From: Sporanaerobacter acetigenes DSM 13106
GTDB taxonomy: Bacteria; Bacillota; Clostridia; Tissierellales; Sporanaerobacteraceae
Direction of reading: 5' to 3'
NCBI RefSeq assembly: GCF_900130025.1
Contig: NZ_FQXR01000004.1
Location: 140,483-204,482 of the forward strand
DNA length: 64,000 nt
Part shown: positions 43,381 through 53,290 of the stretch, in pieces
How positions within the stretch are numbered: the first letter of the stretch is position 1
Layout of the letters: each line of letters opens with the position of its first letter
Made by a program: the position numbers and the translations under genes
The notes under the pieces: generated by a model
Databases searched by the model: none
The model's input: the letters and a program-made list of their open reading frames with translations, nothing else
What the model was told of the DNA's origin: nothing

Positions 43381-44319
43381 CTACTGTCTCAATTTTGGAT
43401 CTAAGGCATCTCTCAATCCATCCCCAAGAAGCTGAAATGATAGCATAGTCAAACTTATCATCAATGCTGGAAAAAACAATTGATAAGGGTAAAACACCAT
43501 ATATTGTTGAGCATCTGAAGCCAGTGCTCCCCAACTAGTATTAGGAGATTGAATTCCCAAGCCAATATAGCTCAAAAAGGCCTCACCAAAAATAAAAGAT
43601 GGAATATCAAATGTAACAGCAACTATCATTATACCTATTGTATTTGGAATAAGATGTTTCATTATTATTTTTAAAGGACTTGTTCCCAATGCTCTTGCAG
43701 CAAGTATATAATCTTGTCCTTTAATTTGCAATATTTGTCCTCTAACAAGTCTGGCCATATAACACCAGCCCGTTATAGTCATAGCTATTATCAAAGATCC
43801 TACACCTTTCCCAACTATCAAAGACACAAGAATAACAACTATCAAATAAGGTATACTTGCCAATATTTCAACTATCCTCATCATTATGTCATCCACAATT
43901 CCACCAAAATATGCTGAAATACTACCATAAATCAGCCCTATAAATATGTCAATAAAAGCTCCAATAATTCCTATAATTATAGAAACTCTTCCTCCTACCC
44001 AAACCCTCGTAAAAATATCCCTTCCTAATTTATCTGTTCCAAACCAATGTTGTGAAGACGGAAGCTGATTGGTTTCAGACGTATCCCCAATATCAAATTC
44101 CCAAGGCGTTAAATGTGGTCCAATAATCGTCATCAAAATAATAATTCCTAAAACAAATAGTGCAAGCATTGCTATTTTATTTTGTTTAAGCCTTCTCCAA
44201 GCATCTTGCCAATATGTCATACTGGGCCTTAATATTTTTTCTGCATCATCGCCTGAATTATCAGCTTTTTGAAAATCTTCACTAGTCAACTCAATATTTT
44301 CGTAACTAATCTGTTCCAC
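43381..44319 (-). CDS. oppC: oligopeptide ABC transporter permease OppC
   Basis: 312 residues, about six TM helices; N-terminal OppC_N extension (QDAWRRLKQNKIAMLAL). EAA loop AARALGTSPLKIIMKHLIPN near residue 210. Forms the membrane pore with OppB. Confidence 0.94.
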   Translation of the reverse strand: MEQISYENIELTSEDFQKADNSGDDAEKILRPSMTYWQDAWRRLKQNKIAMLALFVLGIIILMTIIGPHLTPWEFDIGDTSETNQLPSSQHWFGTDKLGRDIFTRVWVGGRVSIIIGIIGAFIDIFIGLIYGSISAYFGGIVDDIMMRIVEILASIPYLIVVILVSLIVGKGVGSLIIAMTITGWCYMARLVRGQILQIKGQDYILAARALGTSPLKIIMKHLIPNTIGIMIVAVTFDIPSFIFGEAFLSYIGLGIQSPNTSWGALASDAQQYMVFYPYQLFFPALMISLTMLSFQLLGDGLRDALDPKLRQ

Positions 44320-44328
44320 TATTTATTT

Positions 44329-45270
44329 CTACCTCCTATATTCTTTATGTGATAATCTAATTCTAGGGTCGATTAATCCATATAAAATATCTACTACAAC
44401 AAGAGAAACTATATATAAAAAAGCAATAAATATTGTCTGCCCCAACACCATGGTGCAATCTCTGTCAGAAACAGATGATACAAAATATGAACCTAAACCA
44501 GGTATAGCAAATATTTTTTCTATAACAAAAGAGCCTTCAAAAACCGTAGCTATTTGCGGCGCTAACAAAGTAATTATTGGCAACATAGCATTTCTCAAAA
44601 TATGTTTTTTTATCAAACGAGATTTAGAAGCCCCCTTAGCTTTAGCTGTTAGTATGTAATCTTGATTTATAACATCAAGACAATTGGCCCTCATATATCT
44701 AGCATATTTGGCTATTGAAGCAAAAGATAATGCTATTGAAGGCAATATTGTATATTTAAAACCTTCCCATCCTGTGGTTGGCAATATTTGTCGCTTGATT
44801 GTAAAAGAATATTGCAATAGAGAAGCAACAACAAAGCTAGGTATGGATACTCCCAATATAGCTATGAACATAACGACATAATCTGGCCACTTGTTTCTAT
44901 TTAAAGCCGCAACTATTCCTAGTATCAAGCCTATGCTGATGCCAATCACAATTGCCTGAATTCCTAACCTGCCTGAAACAGGTGCAAAAGTTTTTATGAT
45001 ATCATTAACTTTTCTACCACGATAAGCCAATGATTCGCCCAAATCGCCTTCGACTAACAAATTTCTCCAGAATTGCTTGTATTGAACGATAATAGGCTTA
45101 TCCAATCCATATTTAGCATAATAATTTTGTCTTATTTGCTCGGGTAATCTCTCCAGCATTGTCTCCATAGGCTTCCCAGGAATAGCCCTTATCAATATAA
45201 AAGTTATCGTACTAATTATAAAAAGAGTTATAATAGCATAGACCAACCTTTTCATTATAAACTTGAGCAT
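44329..45270 (-). CDS. oppB: oligopeptide ABC transporter permease OppB
   Basis: 313 residues with RLVYAIITLFIISTITF at the N-terminus and EAA loop AKGASKSRLIKKHILRNAM. First gene of the oppBCDF operon, divergent from the binding-protein gene oppA. Confidence 0.94.
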   Translation of the reverse strand: MLKFIMKRLVYAIITLFIISTITFILIRAIPGKPMETMLERLPEQIRQNYYAKYGLDKPIIVQYKQFWRNLLVEGDLGESLAYRGRKVNDIIKTFAPVSGRLGIQAIVIGISIGLILGIVAALNRNKWPDYVVMFIAILGVSIPSFVVASLLQYSFTIKRQILPTTGWEGFKYTILPSIALSFASIAKYARYMRANCLDVINQDYILTAKAKGASKSRLIKKHILRNAMLPIITLLAPQIATVFEGSFVIEKIFAIPGLGSYFVSSVSDRDCTMVLGQTIFIAFLYIVSLVVVDILYGLIDPRIRLSHKEYRR

Positions 45271-45719
45271 CTTTACACCTCCAAATTTTTCATGTATACT
45301 TCTTTATTTTTGCATTTAAGCGAATTTTATGTTAACATAGAGCTTTTTCAATGTCAATTTCATACATATTGAAAATGTATTTTCTCCAAAATTCAATATA
45401 TTCTATGAATAATGAATATTGAAGGTTTGCCCATTGAATATTTTAAAATATCTTTTAAAATGTAATGTTTATATATAAAAATCATAAATTTTAGAATTAT
45501 TCTTAATATATAATTCATCTTTTAATAATGCCTCACTTTTTAGAAATTTGATACTATTATTTATTATAATTAGCCATCTCCTTTCTATAGAATTTTGCTA
45601 TTTGAATATAGGAAAAAGTGATGATATACTCCATTTGATATGTCTTTTGTTGTCATAATATGATATATTACGACAATTTTTGCTTTAATAAAAATACAAT
45701 AAAAAGGGAGGAAAACCAA
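45271..45719. other. 449-bp divergent control region between oppB and oppA
   Basis: Very AT-rich, no gene seen. ATATTGAA occurs at 45366-45373 and 45416-45423 and its inverse TTCAATAT at 45392-45399, spaced about 24-26 bp, which may be operator sites. AAAGGGAGG before oppA is its ribosome site. Confidence 0.5.
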
Positions 45720-47408
45720 ATGAACAAAAGAAAAATATTTTTACTTTTTTTAGTTCTAACTTTAGTCCTAAGTTCTATTCTAACAGGATGTGGCAAAAAT
45801 AATAAACTTGATGAATCTAAAGCCGATACTAATGAACACGAAGAAAAATTTAATGATGTAGAACAATATTTAAAGGTCATTTTAGATGATGAACCAAGTT
45901 CTTTAGACGTTGCAAAAGGATCAGATGGAAATTCTGGTTGCATATTAGCTGAAGTAATGGAATCACTCACAAGACTTGAACAAGATGAAAATGGCAATGA
46001 TATTATACAAAAAGCAGGTGCTGAATCTTGGGAAACAAGTGAAGATGGATTGGTATGGACTTTCCATTTAAGGGATTTTAACTGGACAGATGGAAAACCT
46101 GTAACTGCTGAAGATTATGTTTATGGTGTAAAAAGGACATTAGATCCAAATACAGCTTCTCCTTGTGCTGATCTCTTAATGCCAATAAAAAATGCTGAAG
46201 CAATTCTAAATGGCACAGTTGAAGCTGAAAAAGCTGGAATTGAAGCTGTGGATGATAAAACACTTAAAGTTACTCTTGAATATCCATGTGCTTATTTCTT
46301 AAGTTTAACTTATTCTAGGGTAATGCAACCACAAAGAAAAGATATAATTGAACAGCATGGTGATACATATGGTACTGAACCTGAAACAATGGTTTTCTGT
46401 GGGCCATTTATTATAAAGGAATGGGTACATAACAGTAAAGTAATATTAGCCAAAAATGATTCCTACTGGGACAAAGATTCAGTGAAACTGGATAAAATAG
46501 AAATGAAAATAATAGACGATGAAAATGCAACTATGGGCGAATTGTTGAATGGTTCATTGGATATAGCTGGAGTATACAGTGCTGAATGGATTGAAAAACT
46601 AGATGAATCTGGTAAGTTCAATACATCATCAGGTTTTGAACCTACAACAACTTATATGTTCTTTAATCAAGAAGACAAATTATTTTCAAATGCAAATGTA
46701 AGAAGGGCTTTTTCCGTAGCTTTAGATAGAGAAAAAATACAAAAAGATATATTTAATGATACCAGAATTGCTGCCTATGGTTGGATAGCACCACCAGTAT
46801 ATATAGATGGAGAAAACTTCAGAGAAAAATGTGGAGATCCTATAAAGGAATTGCTTGAAGAAAACAAAGATCCTAAAGAATTGTTGATAAAAGGTTTGAA
46901 GGAACTAGGCATGGATGAAGACCCAAGCAAAATCACAATCACTGTATTGCAGCCATCTGATTCAAATGGTGGAAAAATATTTGGTGAATATCTACAACAA
47001 GAACTTAAACAAAAACTTGGTATAAATGTTGAGCTTGAACGTGTTGAATGGCCAGTATTCCAAGATAGAACCAGAGATTTAGATTATCAAGTAGCATATA
47101 AATCTTGGGGTGGTGGATATAATGATCCTATGTCCTTCTTAGAACTATGGGTAAGTGGTTGTACGATAGTTAGAACCGGTTGGTCCAATGAAAAATATGA
47201 TAACTTAATAAAACTTGCTTCCACTAGTATAGATAGTAAAGAAAGACTTGAAGCTTTTAAAGAAGCTGAACGTATTTTAATAAAAGATGAATCAACTATA
47301 ATTCCTTATGCATACTGGACAAAAAATACCTATATGCATAAGAATGTTAAAGGAGTAATGTGTCCCGCATTTGGAGATATGGAATTGAAATATGCATATA
47401 TAGAATAA
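45720..47408 (+). CDS. oppA: oligopeptide-binding lipoprotein OppA
   Basis: 562-residue SBP family 5 protein. Signal peptide with lipobox LTGC (Cys about residue 23), followed by acidic spacer. LDDEPSSLDVAKG and WTFHLRDFNWTDGKPVTAEDYVYG match the family. Start at 45720 behind GGGAGG; upstream in-frame ATG excluded. Delivers peptides to OppBCDF, encoded divergently. Confidence 0.94.
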   Translation: MNKRKIFLLFLVLTLVLSSILTGCGKNNKLDESKADTNEHEEKFNDVEQYLKVILDDEPSSLDVAKGSDGNSGCILAEVMESLTRLEQDENGNDIIQKAGAESWETSEDGLVWTFHLRDFNWTDGKPVTAEDYVYGVKRTLDPNTASPCADLLMPIKNAEAILNGTVEAEKAGIEAVDDKTLKVTLEYPCAYFLSLTYSRVMQPQRKDIIEQHGDTYGTEPETMVFCGPFIIKEWVHNSKVILAKNDSYWDKDSVKLDKIEMKIIDDENATMGELLNGSLDIAGVYSAEWIEKLDESGKFNTSSGFEPTTTYMFFNQEDKLFSNANVRRAFSVALDREKIQKDIFNDTRIAAYGWIAPPVYIDGENFREKCGDPIKELLEENKDPKELLIKGLKELGMDEDPSKITITVLQPSDSNGGKIFGEYLQQELKQKLGINVELERVEWPVFQDRTRDLDYQVAYKSWGGGYNDPMSFLELWVSGCTIVRTGWSNEKYDNLIKLASTSIDSKERLEAFKEAERILIKDESTIIPYAYWTKNTYMHKNVKGVMCPAFGDMELKYAYIE

Positions 47409-47414
47409 AAAGCT

Positions 47415-47462
47415 ATAAGGAGGTTATGACCGATAAATTATCAATCATAACCTCCTTATTTT
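47415..47462. terminator. bidirectional terminator
   Basis: ATAAGGAGGTTATGA (47415-47429) and TCATAACCTCCTTAT (47445-47459), then TTTT. Between convergent oppA and DUF3160 genes. Confidence 0.85.
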
Positions 47463-47465
47463 ACA

Positions 47466-49589
47466 TTAGTATCCATTTGTAAAAGGTATTTCTCCCTTGC
47501 CAGCTCTTATAAATGAATCCGTCCATCCAGGCATATCTGGCTTGTTGTTCTCCTTTATTAGCTTTTGCCATTTTTCATCAGTAAGTCTCTCATTTGATAT
47601 AAACTCATGATAGCTAAATACTGCCCCTCTTGTCAAATATAGTTTATCCTTTATTGGCACTACAACATATATCTCATATGCAGGGCCAACTCCTGCTTCC
47701 ATGTATCCACCTTCGCTATACTCATTTGGAGCAATAGTATGGAAATCCGCTATAACTGCCATATTCTTATCTGTTTCTGATGTTATTTCAAACCAACGCA
47801 TTCCTTCTCCAGCAAATGAACTAGTCAAATATTCTAATGTCCCTCCATATACAACTATCTCATAATATTCTTCTTCCGTTAGTTCTTCGTTTTTGAGCTC
47901 TTTTACAGAACATCTAATCAAAAACTCGAGAAGTTCTTCGAAATTTTCCATCTTGTTGTCTATATTTTCTACCAACAAATCTCTCTGTTTCAAATTTTCC
48001 CTCGAATATTTAGTAAGCCACAATAGTTTTTCATATACCTTTATATTTGGCTCTACATATCCCAAGGATTCCCCATATCCACCACCACATTCTGCTGCAC
48101 TTTGCTTTCCATACAATATGGTGTCATGTTTAAGTTCTGACCAACTTCCAAGGGCTGTGTTTAAGTTTTTATCAATCCAAGCTTCATTGGTCATAAAAGA
48201 AGGATATCCCTCTCCATAGGGTTCAAGCAATCCTTTCAAAGTCCACAACCATCCTTGATACATATTAGATTTCCATTCACTTTCTTCTATTTTCCCAAAC
48301 TTATTTTTCATTTTTTCAAACATCTTTGGATACTCATCCCAGCCTTGATTTTCTGCCTTTCCCATTTGAATTTCCTTTGCTCTGTCAGAACCTAGCACGC
48401 CCATCACATCAAGTCCAGATGGTATAGGTCGTACAATTGGTTCTACTAACTCTTGAAGGATTTCAGCATCCAAAACATATCTTTGCCCCATAAACCTAAA
48501 CTGTTTTCCAGCTGGAGTAGTCACAGAAGTATATTTAGGGCTTATCTTTGGCTCTGGAAGTTTGTCAGCTTCCTTGTAGAACTTATCTAATTTTTTCTTG
48601 TCATTTAATTTGTCTAAATCTGGGTTTTCCCCATATATCTTAAATAGTAGATCTCCGTATTGATAGATACCTAAATCATCTGAACTTCCAACAAAGAAAT
48701 TTGTTGGCTCATATATTTGCTCCCACATTTTATAGCTCTCTTCATTTGAATACAAACTATATGTCATAAGCAAGGCTTGAAGGGTTCCCTCAATATTTTT
48801 TTCTTTTCCCTTAGAATATAGAGGAAATGGGGCCTGACCATACCACATCATAGCCTTGAAATATCTTTCAAAATCCTCACTTCTAGTATAATGCCCCCTC
48901 GGTACATATTGACTATAGTCTAATTCATAGGGGAATAAACTAGAGTTTTGATATCCTGCGTGTTCTTCTATTTTTTCAAATTCAACCATTGCTAAATCCT
49001 TTGCTTCTTTAGGCACTTCATCCGGTATCTCCTTTTCAAGGCAAAGTTCTGCAATAGAAAAATATGCGATGTTTTTCAATTGTATATCTTTCATTTCCTT
49101 GTCTTTCATTTCTTTGTAAACAGAAATTGAGTCTTTTAGCATATTGTCTGTCAGCTCTTCAAGTAATTCTATAAGCTTTTGATCTTCTACAGTTCTTAAA
49201 GTATAGTCATAAAATATGTGATAAACTTGCAATACTGAATCTGCAGTAATAAATGAAGGTATATCTTTATATTCATTGTCTTCATAGATGTAAAATAATT
49301 GTTCTTCTTTAGTAGGATTGACTACAAAATTGTTCTTCTCCAAAAGTTCTACTTGTTCTTTTGAAAATTCTCCAAACTTATTTATGTTTTCGACATTTGA
49401 CAATTGAGAATCCACTTTGTATGGCTTTACTTTTGCTTCATATTTTGTCTGTTCATATGGAACTGAAATATCTTTTCTACGGGACTTGTCTGCAATTCCC
49501 TCATTTTTATTTGTACATCCAGTCATTATGATAGCTAATATCAAAGTCAAAGAAACAACAGAAAATAAATCTTTTTTCAATTTATTCAC
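47466..49589 (-). CDS. DUF3160 lipoprotein
   Basis: 707 residues. Signal peptide with lipobox MTGC near residue 25, then a long helical DUF3160 region (FITADSVLQVYHIFYDYTLR; FRFMGQRYVLD; GSWSELKHDTILYGKQS). Such proteins occur in scattered anaerobes and archaea, function unknown. Start GTG overlaps the stop of the preceding FG-GAP gene (GTGA), implying a shared operon and joint action at the cell surface. Confidence 0.85.
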   Translation of the reverse strand: MNKLKKDLFSVVSLTLILAIIMTGCTNKNEGIADKSRRKDISVPYEQTKYEAKVKPYKVDSQLSNVENINKFGEFSKEQVELLEKNNFVVNPTKEEQLFYIYEDNEYKDIPSFITADSVLQVYHIFYDYTLRTVEDQKLIELLEELTDNMLKDSISVYKEMKDKEMKDIQLKNIAYFSIAELCLEKEIPDEVPKEAKDLAMVEFEKIEEHAGYQNSSLFPYELDYSQYVPRGHYTRSEDFERYFKAMMWYGQAPFPLYSKGKEKNIEGTLQALLMTYSLYSNEESYKMWEQIYEPTNFFVGSSDDLGIYQYGDLLFKIYGENPDLDKLNDKKKLDKFYKEADKLPEPKISPKYTSVTTPAGKQFRFMGQRYVLDAEILQELVEPIVRPIPSGLDVMGVLGSDRAKEIQMGKAENQGWDEYPKMFEKMKNKFGKIEESEWKSNMYQGWLWTLKGLLEPYGEGYPSFMTNEAWIDKNLNTALGSWSELKHDTILYGKQSAAECGGGYGESLGYVEPNIKVYEKLLWLTKYSRENLKQRDLLVENIDNKMENFEELLEFLIRCSVKELKNEELTEEEYYEIVVYGGTLEYLTSSFAGEGMRWFEITSETDKNMAVIADFHTIAPNEYSEGGYMEAGVGPAYEIYVVVPIKDKLYLTRGAVFSYHEFISNERLTDEKWQKLIKENNKPDMPGWTDSFIRAGKGEIPFTNGY

Positions 49590-50374
49590 CTCTCCACTTT
49601 TATATTATTTTCTTCTATTTTTACCTTTCCTAGATACCACCCCTCCTTATCTTTGATTTCTACATAAGCCAAACCATCTACAGTCTTTAATCTTCTTATA
49701 TCTCTAAAACTCTGGCTTTGCAAAAACCCTTGAAAGCCAAATCCTTCCCATTTATAAGTATTTATCACTTTTTCTTTGTTTTCAAGTACTTCAATAGCTA
49801 AAATTTCATCTACTCCGTCTCCATCTATGTCACAGAAATCATAATCTGTAAAAGGTTTCGACAGTCTTGAACCTCTCCATTTTGGTCTGAGTACATTGTC
49901 CTCATAGGAATATATAAATGGTCTTTTAGCCATTACCTGATGAAAAGGTGTTTTTTTATATACACCTACAGATATTTCACAACTCCCATCTCCATCTATA
50001 TCTCCTAATACAATTTTCCACGGGTTTAGTTTTGAAAAATCTTCTCTGTATATTTCAACTATTTTCCCTTTCAGTGAAAAGATAACTACATTTTTTCCAT
50101 ATTTGCTAAATCTTCTACCCGTCAACAGTACTAACTCATCTTTATCATCACCATCTATGTCGCCTATAGAATATGCTTTGATGCTTTCTTTTAGTGTATA
50201 AATATCAATTTTTTCTCCACTTTCATTATAAAGAGTTATTTTATTTTTATGTATTTTAAAATTTGTATCATATACAGTAGCTTGACTAGATATAAAATTA
50301 TAAACAACAGCAATGACAACAATAAGCATAATTATAAAAAGGAACTTCACTTTTTGCCTTTCCACATATCTCAC
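49586..50374 (-). CDS. membrane-anchored FG-GAP/VCBS-like protein
   Basis: 262 residues. N-terminal signal anchor (FLFIIMLIVVIAVVYNF, about 11-27), then three Ca-binding-like repeats IGDIDGDDKDELV, LGDIDGDGSCEISV and FCDIDGDGVDEILA, as in beta-propeller FG-GAP proteins. Probably extracellular. Start is GTG with a weak ribosome site. Coupled to the DUF3160 lipoprotein gene. Confidence 0.82.
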   Translation of the reverse strand: MRYVERQKVKFLFIIMLIVVIAVVYNFISSQATVYDTNFKIHKNKITLYNESGEKIDIYTLKESIKAYSIGDIDGDDKDELVLLTGRRFSKYGKNVVIFSLKGKIVEIYREDFSKLNPWKIVLGDIDGDGSCEISVGVYKKTPFHQVMAKRPFIYSYEDNVLRPKWRGSRLSKPFTDYDFCDIDGDGVDEILAIEVLENKEKVINTYKWEGFGFQGFLQSQSFRDIRRLKTVDGLAYVEIKDKEGWYLGKVKIEENNIKVER

Positions 50375-50393
50375 TCCACTTTTGGTATTAGAT

Positions 50394-50435
50394 TACGCAA
50401 CAGCAGGCGACAGCGGGGACGGCAGGTTGCGTAAA
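50394..50435. repeat. REP-like palindrome
   Basis: TTACGCAAC and GTTGCGTAA enclose a GC-rich core holding GCGACAGCGGGGACGG, related to the REP family. Lies upstream of the FG-GAP gene. Confidence 0.65.
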
Positions 50436-50500
50436 AACGGATGAAACTTCCATTGACTTTCTTAAAAGTGGGGCTGGTACACATACCCAATTGAATTTCT

Positions 50501-50527
50501 GCGCTGTCTGACGGTTCTCGCTGTCGC
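50501..50527 (-). repeat. REP-like element, degenerate copy
   Basis: Begins on the minus strand with GCGACAGCGAGAACCGTC, identical over 18 nt to the copy at 5211; the 3' arm is degenerate (CAGCGC). Downstream of the ABC-F gene. Confidence 0.7.
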
Positions 50528-50561
50528 AATGAGAAGCTGAAGATAATTTTAAACTGCCTAT

Positions 50562-52196
50562 TTAGAATTGTTTTAACTTTTCGAGAATTTCTTTATATTC
50601 TTCATCAAGAGCCCTAATATCATCTTTTGATGAAGCTACGGAAATCTTGCCTAATATTTCTGTCATTCTATGCTCCAATATTGCCCTTTTTTCTTTATTT
50701 TCCTTTGCCTCTTGAGCATCTTGCCTATTTTTACTTCTTATATACTCTTTATAGTTTCCATCATAATTGTGAATTTTATAATCTTCTATATACATAATAG
50801 TATCAGCTACTTGTTCCAAAAACCTCTTATCGTGAGAAACAAATAATATTGTACCATTGTAGCTCTTTATAGCATTTTCCATAGCCTCTACAGAATATAT
50901 ATCTAAATAATTAGTTGGTTCATCCAAAATCAGTATATTGAAATTGCTCAAAAATATCTTTGCAAAAGATACCTTAACTCTTTCTCCCCCACTTAAAATA
51001 CTTACCTTTTTATATACATCATCTTTCTTAATAAGCAACCTAGATAATATAGTTCTACAAACCCCCTCATCACTCATAGTCAATTCCATTACATTTTCCA
51101 AAATAGTTTTATCTTCTTTAAGTATGTTTAAGTCTTGGGCAAAATAGCCAATATCTGCAGCTTTTGAAATCCTTATACCCTTTTCTCCGTTCAATATTAT
51201 TTTCAATAGAGTAGTTTTCCCACAGCCATTTGGCCCAATCAATGCTACTTTTGAACCATTATATATTTGGAATTCTCCATTTTTAAATATAATTTTCTCT
51301 CCAAAAGATTTATTTATATTCTTTCCTTCAATTACAATTTTGCTGTGTATATCTTTGACACCTACCATATCAAAATCAATCTCTTCTATTTCTTTAACTT
51401 TCTCCTTAACTTCTAGTTTCTCCAACCTAGTTTCCATGGCTTTAAACGAATTATCTAAATTCTTTTTAGCATTTTGATTCCCCATTTTATGAAGTCTAGC
51501 TTCTGAGTTTCCCATACGTTTAGGAGCTTTTTTTGTAGTTCTAGATTTATTGCTAATGTGAACTATTGCCCTTTCTAATTCTTCCTTCTTTTGTATATAT
51601 TTTTCATATTCAGTTTCTTTGTTCTTTTGTTCAACTAATTTTTGCTCTTCATATTCTGAATAATTCCCATTATATATCCTTAGCTCTCCATCCTGTATTT
51701 CTATTATCTTGTTACAAACTGTATCCAACAAATCCCTATCATGTGAAACAAGAACTATGGCATTTTGATAATTTAATAATCTATCTATTAGAAATTGAAT
51801 GCCTTCAAGATCAAGATTAGAAGTAGGCTCATCCGCTAAAAGTATATCGCTATAAACACTTAATGACTTAGCAATCTTCATCCTAGTTATTTCACCGCCA
51901 CTCATAACCTTTTGATCTTTACCTTTTAGACCAAGCTGGCTTAAATACTTTCCATCTATTTTACTTCCTTTTTCATATTCTAACTGCTTTATATAGGATA
52001 TCTTCCCGTAGGTTTTAATATAACCTTGGTCGGGTTTTATTTGATTGGATATTAAATTTAATAAAGTGGTTTTCCCACTACCATTTAAACCTACTACTCC
52101 TATTTTATCTTCTGAATAAATTTTTAAATCTTTAATATCTAAAATTAATCTATTTCCAAAGTACATTTTTACATCATTAGCCTTAAAACATAACAT
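50562..52196 (-). CDS. ABC-F ATPase, ribosome-protection type
   Basis: 544 residues, two ABC domains without membrane segments. Walker A GLNGSGKTT and GPNGCGKTT, signatures MSGGEITRMKIAK and LSGGERVKVSFAK, and the interdomain basic linker (SKSRTTKKAPKRM, long helix pair) typical of antibiotic-resistance ABC-F proteins of the Vga/Lsa/Msr group. Preceded by a leader of about 285 nt with a tiny ORF and an anti-Shine-Dalgarno hairpin, as for drug-induced relatives. Predicted to remove lincosamide/streptogramin/pleuromutilin-type drugs from ribosomes; specificity unknown. Confidence 0.85.
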   Translation of the reverse strand: MLCFKANDVKMYFGNRLILDIKDLKIYSEDKIGVVGLNGSGKTTLLNLISNQIKPDQGYIKTYGKISYIKQLEYEKGSKIDGKYLSQLGLKGKDQKVMSGGEITRMKIAKSLSVYSDILLADEPTSNLDLEGIQFLIDRLLNYQNAIVLVSHDRDLLDTVCNKIIEIQDGELRIYNGNYSEYEEQKLVEQKNKETEYEKYIQKKEELERAIVHISNKSRTTKKAPKRMGNSEARLHKMGNQNAKKNLDNSFKAMETRLEKLEVKEKVKEIEEIDFDMVGVKDIHSKIVIEGKNINKSFGEKIIFKNGEFQIYNGSKVALIGPNGCGKTTLLKIILNGEKGIRISKAADIGYFAQDLNILKEDKTILENVMELTMSDEGVCRTILSRLLIKKDDVYKKVSILSGGERVKVSFAKIFLSNFNILILDEPTNYLDIYSVEAMENAIKSYNGTILFVSHDKRFLEQVADTIMYIEDYKIHNYDGNYKEYIRSKNRQDAQEAKENKEKRAILEHRMTEILGKISVASSKDDIRALDEEYKEILEKLKQF

Positions 52197-52480
52197 AAAA
52201 AATCCTCCTAATTAAACTGGAGGAATTACTTACTAATCATATTTGAATGGCATAAACTTCCATATAGAACAACATCATTTACCATATATTAAAATACCTA
52301 ATAAATTTAGAAATTGTAATCCCTTCCAGAATGTTTAAATATAACAACAGCACCTATAAAACAGGTCTTTAAGTTGAATATTAAAATTAATATATTCTTA
52401 TAAAAGGATTACATTCTCATTTTTCTTAATACCTACCTTTCTTTTATGTTAACTATATTCTAACATAATTATCTCAGTAA
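52197..52480 (-). promoter_or_regulatory. attenuator-like leader of the ABC-F gene
   Basis: About 285 nt, no other gene. A three-codon ORF (ATG AGA ATG TAA) at 52409-52420 lies behind AGGTAGG. Just before the start codon TCCTCC pairs with GGAGGA of the ribosome site and is followed by TTTTTT, so one hairpin can both hide the site and terminate. ACCT..AGGT near the middle could form an alternative stem. This resembles ribosome-mediated attenuation of resistance genes. Confidence 0.6.
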
Positions 52481-52490
52481 GTGAACCTAT

Positions 52491-52838
52491 TTAATGTGAC
52501 ATGTGACGGTGAGGATAGCTCACTGTCGCATAATACTTTGCCTGTGTACTCCAAAGTAAATTGTATATACCTTCCTGCGCAATTAATTCTTCATGAGTTC
52601 CACGCTCTACAAGACTCCCGTTATCCATCACAATTATATCATCACAGTCCTTACAACTACTCATTCGATGTGAGATAAATATTACAGCATTATTTTTAGT
52701 TTCACCTAGAATTCTTTTATAAATCTCAGCTTCACTTAAAGAATCAAGAGCCGCTGTTGGTTCATCTGCTATAAAACACAAAGAATCTTTATATAATCCC
52801 CTTGCAATAGCAATTTTCTGCATTTCACCACCACGCAT
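52491..52838 (-). pseudogene. C-terminal fragment of an ABC exporter ATPase
   Basis: 115 codons starting just inside the signature motif (RGGEMQKIAIARGL for LSGGE...), then ADEPTAALDS, FISHRMSS, and the typical C-terminus GTHEELIAQEGIYNLLWSTQ. Stop codons precede it, and the last dozen residues run into a REP-like palindrome. The Walker A half is absent, so it is a remnant. Confidence 0.85.
52501..52531. repeat. REP-like palindrome in the tail of the ABC fragment
   Basis: ATGTGACGGTGAG and CTCACTGTCGCAT pair over 13 positions with two wobble pairs, 5-nt loop GATAG. Confidence 0.65.
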
Positions 52839-53290
52839 AAATCATCACAATATCCATATGTTTTTGCCTTAAAGATTAGTGATAGTAAAACATTGTATAA
52901 ATGCATATTCAAATGTTTTGTATTTTTATTTAACAATATTGCTTTTATTGAATCCTTAATATCTTCTCTCATATGTTGTTTAGGTATATTCATATCACAT
53001 TTAAGTTCGTCATTCATTGTAAGAACTTTGCTAACAGTAGCTTTAACTTCTAATTTTTCAAAAAAATCAGTTATATCCCCTCTTGAATACCCATAATTTT
53101 CATGTACCTTAGTATACGTAGCTGATGCTTCTAATCTTGAATATTCAATTTTTTTGCCATCAATAATGCATTCATAGCCAAATCATATGTACCATTTCCG
53201 AATCCTTTATACTCGAAAATTCCCATCCTGTAAACATCTCCCCCGAATGTTTATAAAATTCATTTTGTACTTCCAATGCACAAGGTGCAA
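52839..53290 (-). pseudogene. decayed coding sequence with frameshifts
   Basis: Coding-like text broken by at least two frame changes. Segments: MGIFEYKGFGNGTYDLAMN, then after a run of A, YSRLEASATYTKVHENYGYS and KLEVKATVSKVLTMNDELKC, and an end at KTYGYCDDL that fuses out of frame to the ABC fragment. Family not recognised. Confidence 0.5.

Noticed and set aside
50562-52196. Reading the ABC-F protein as a drug efflux pump
   Set aside because: No membrane segments or neighbouring permease; the architecture is that of ribosome-acting ABC-F proteins.
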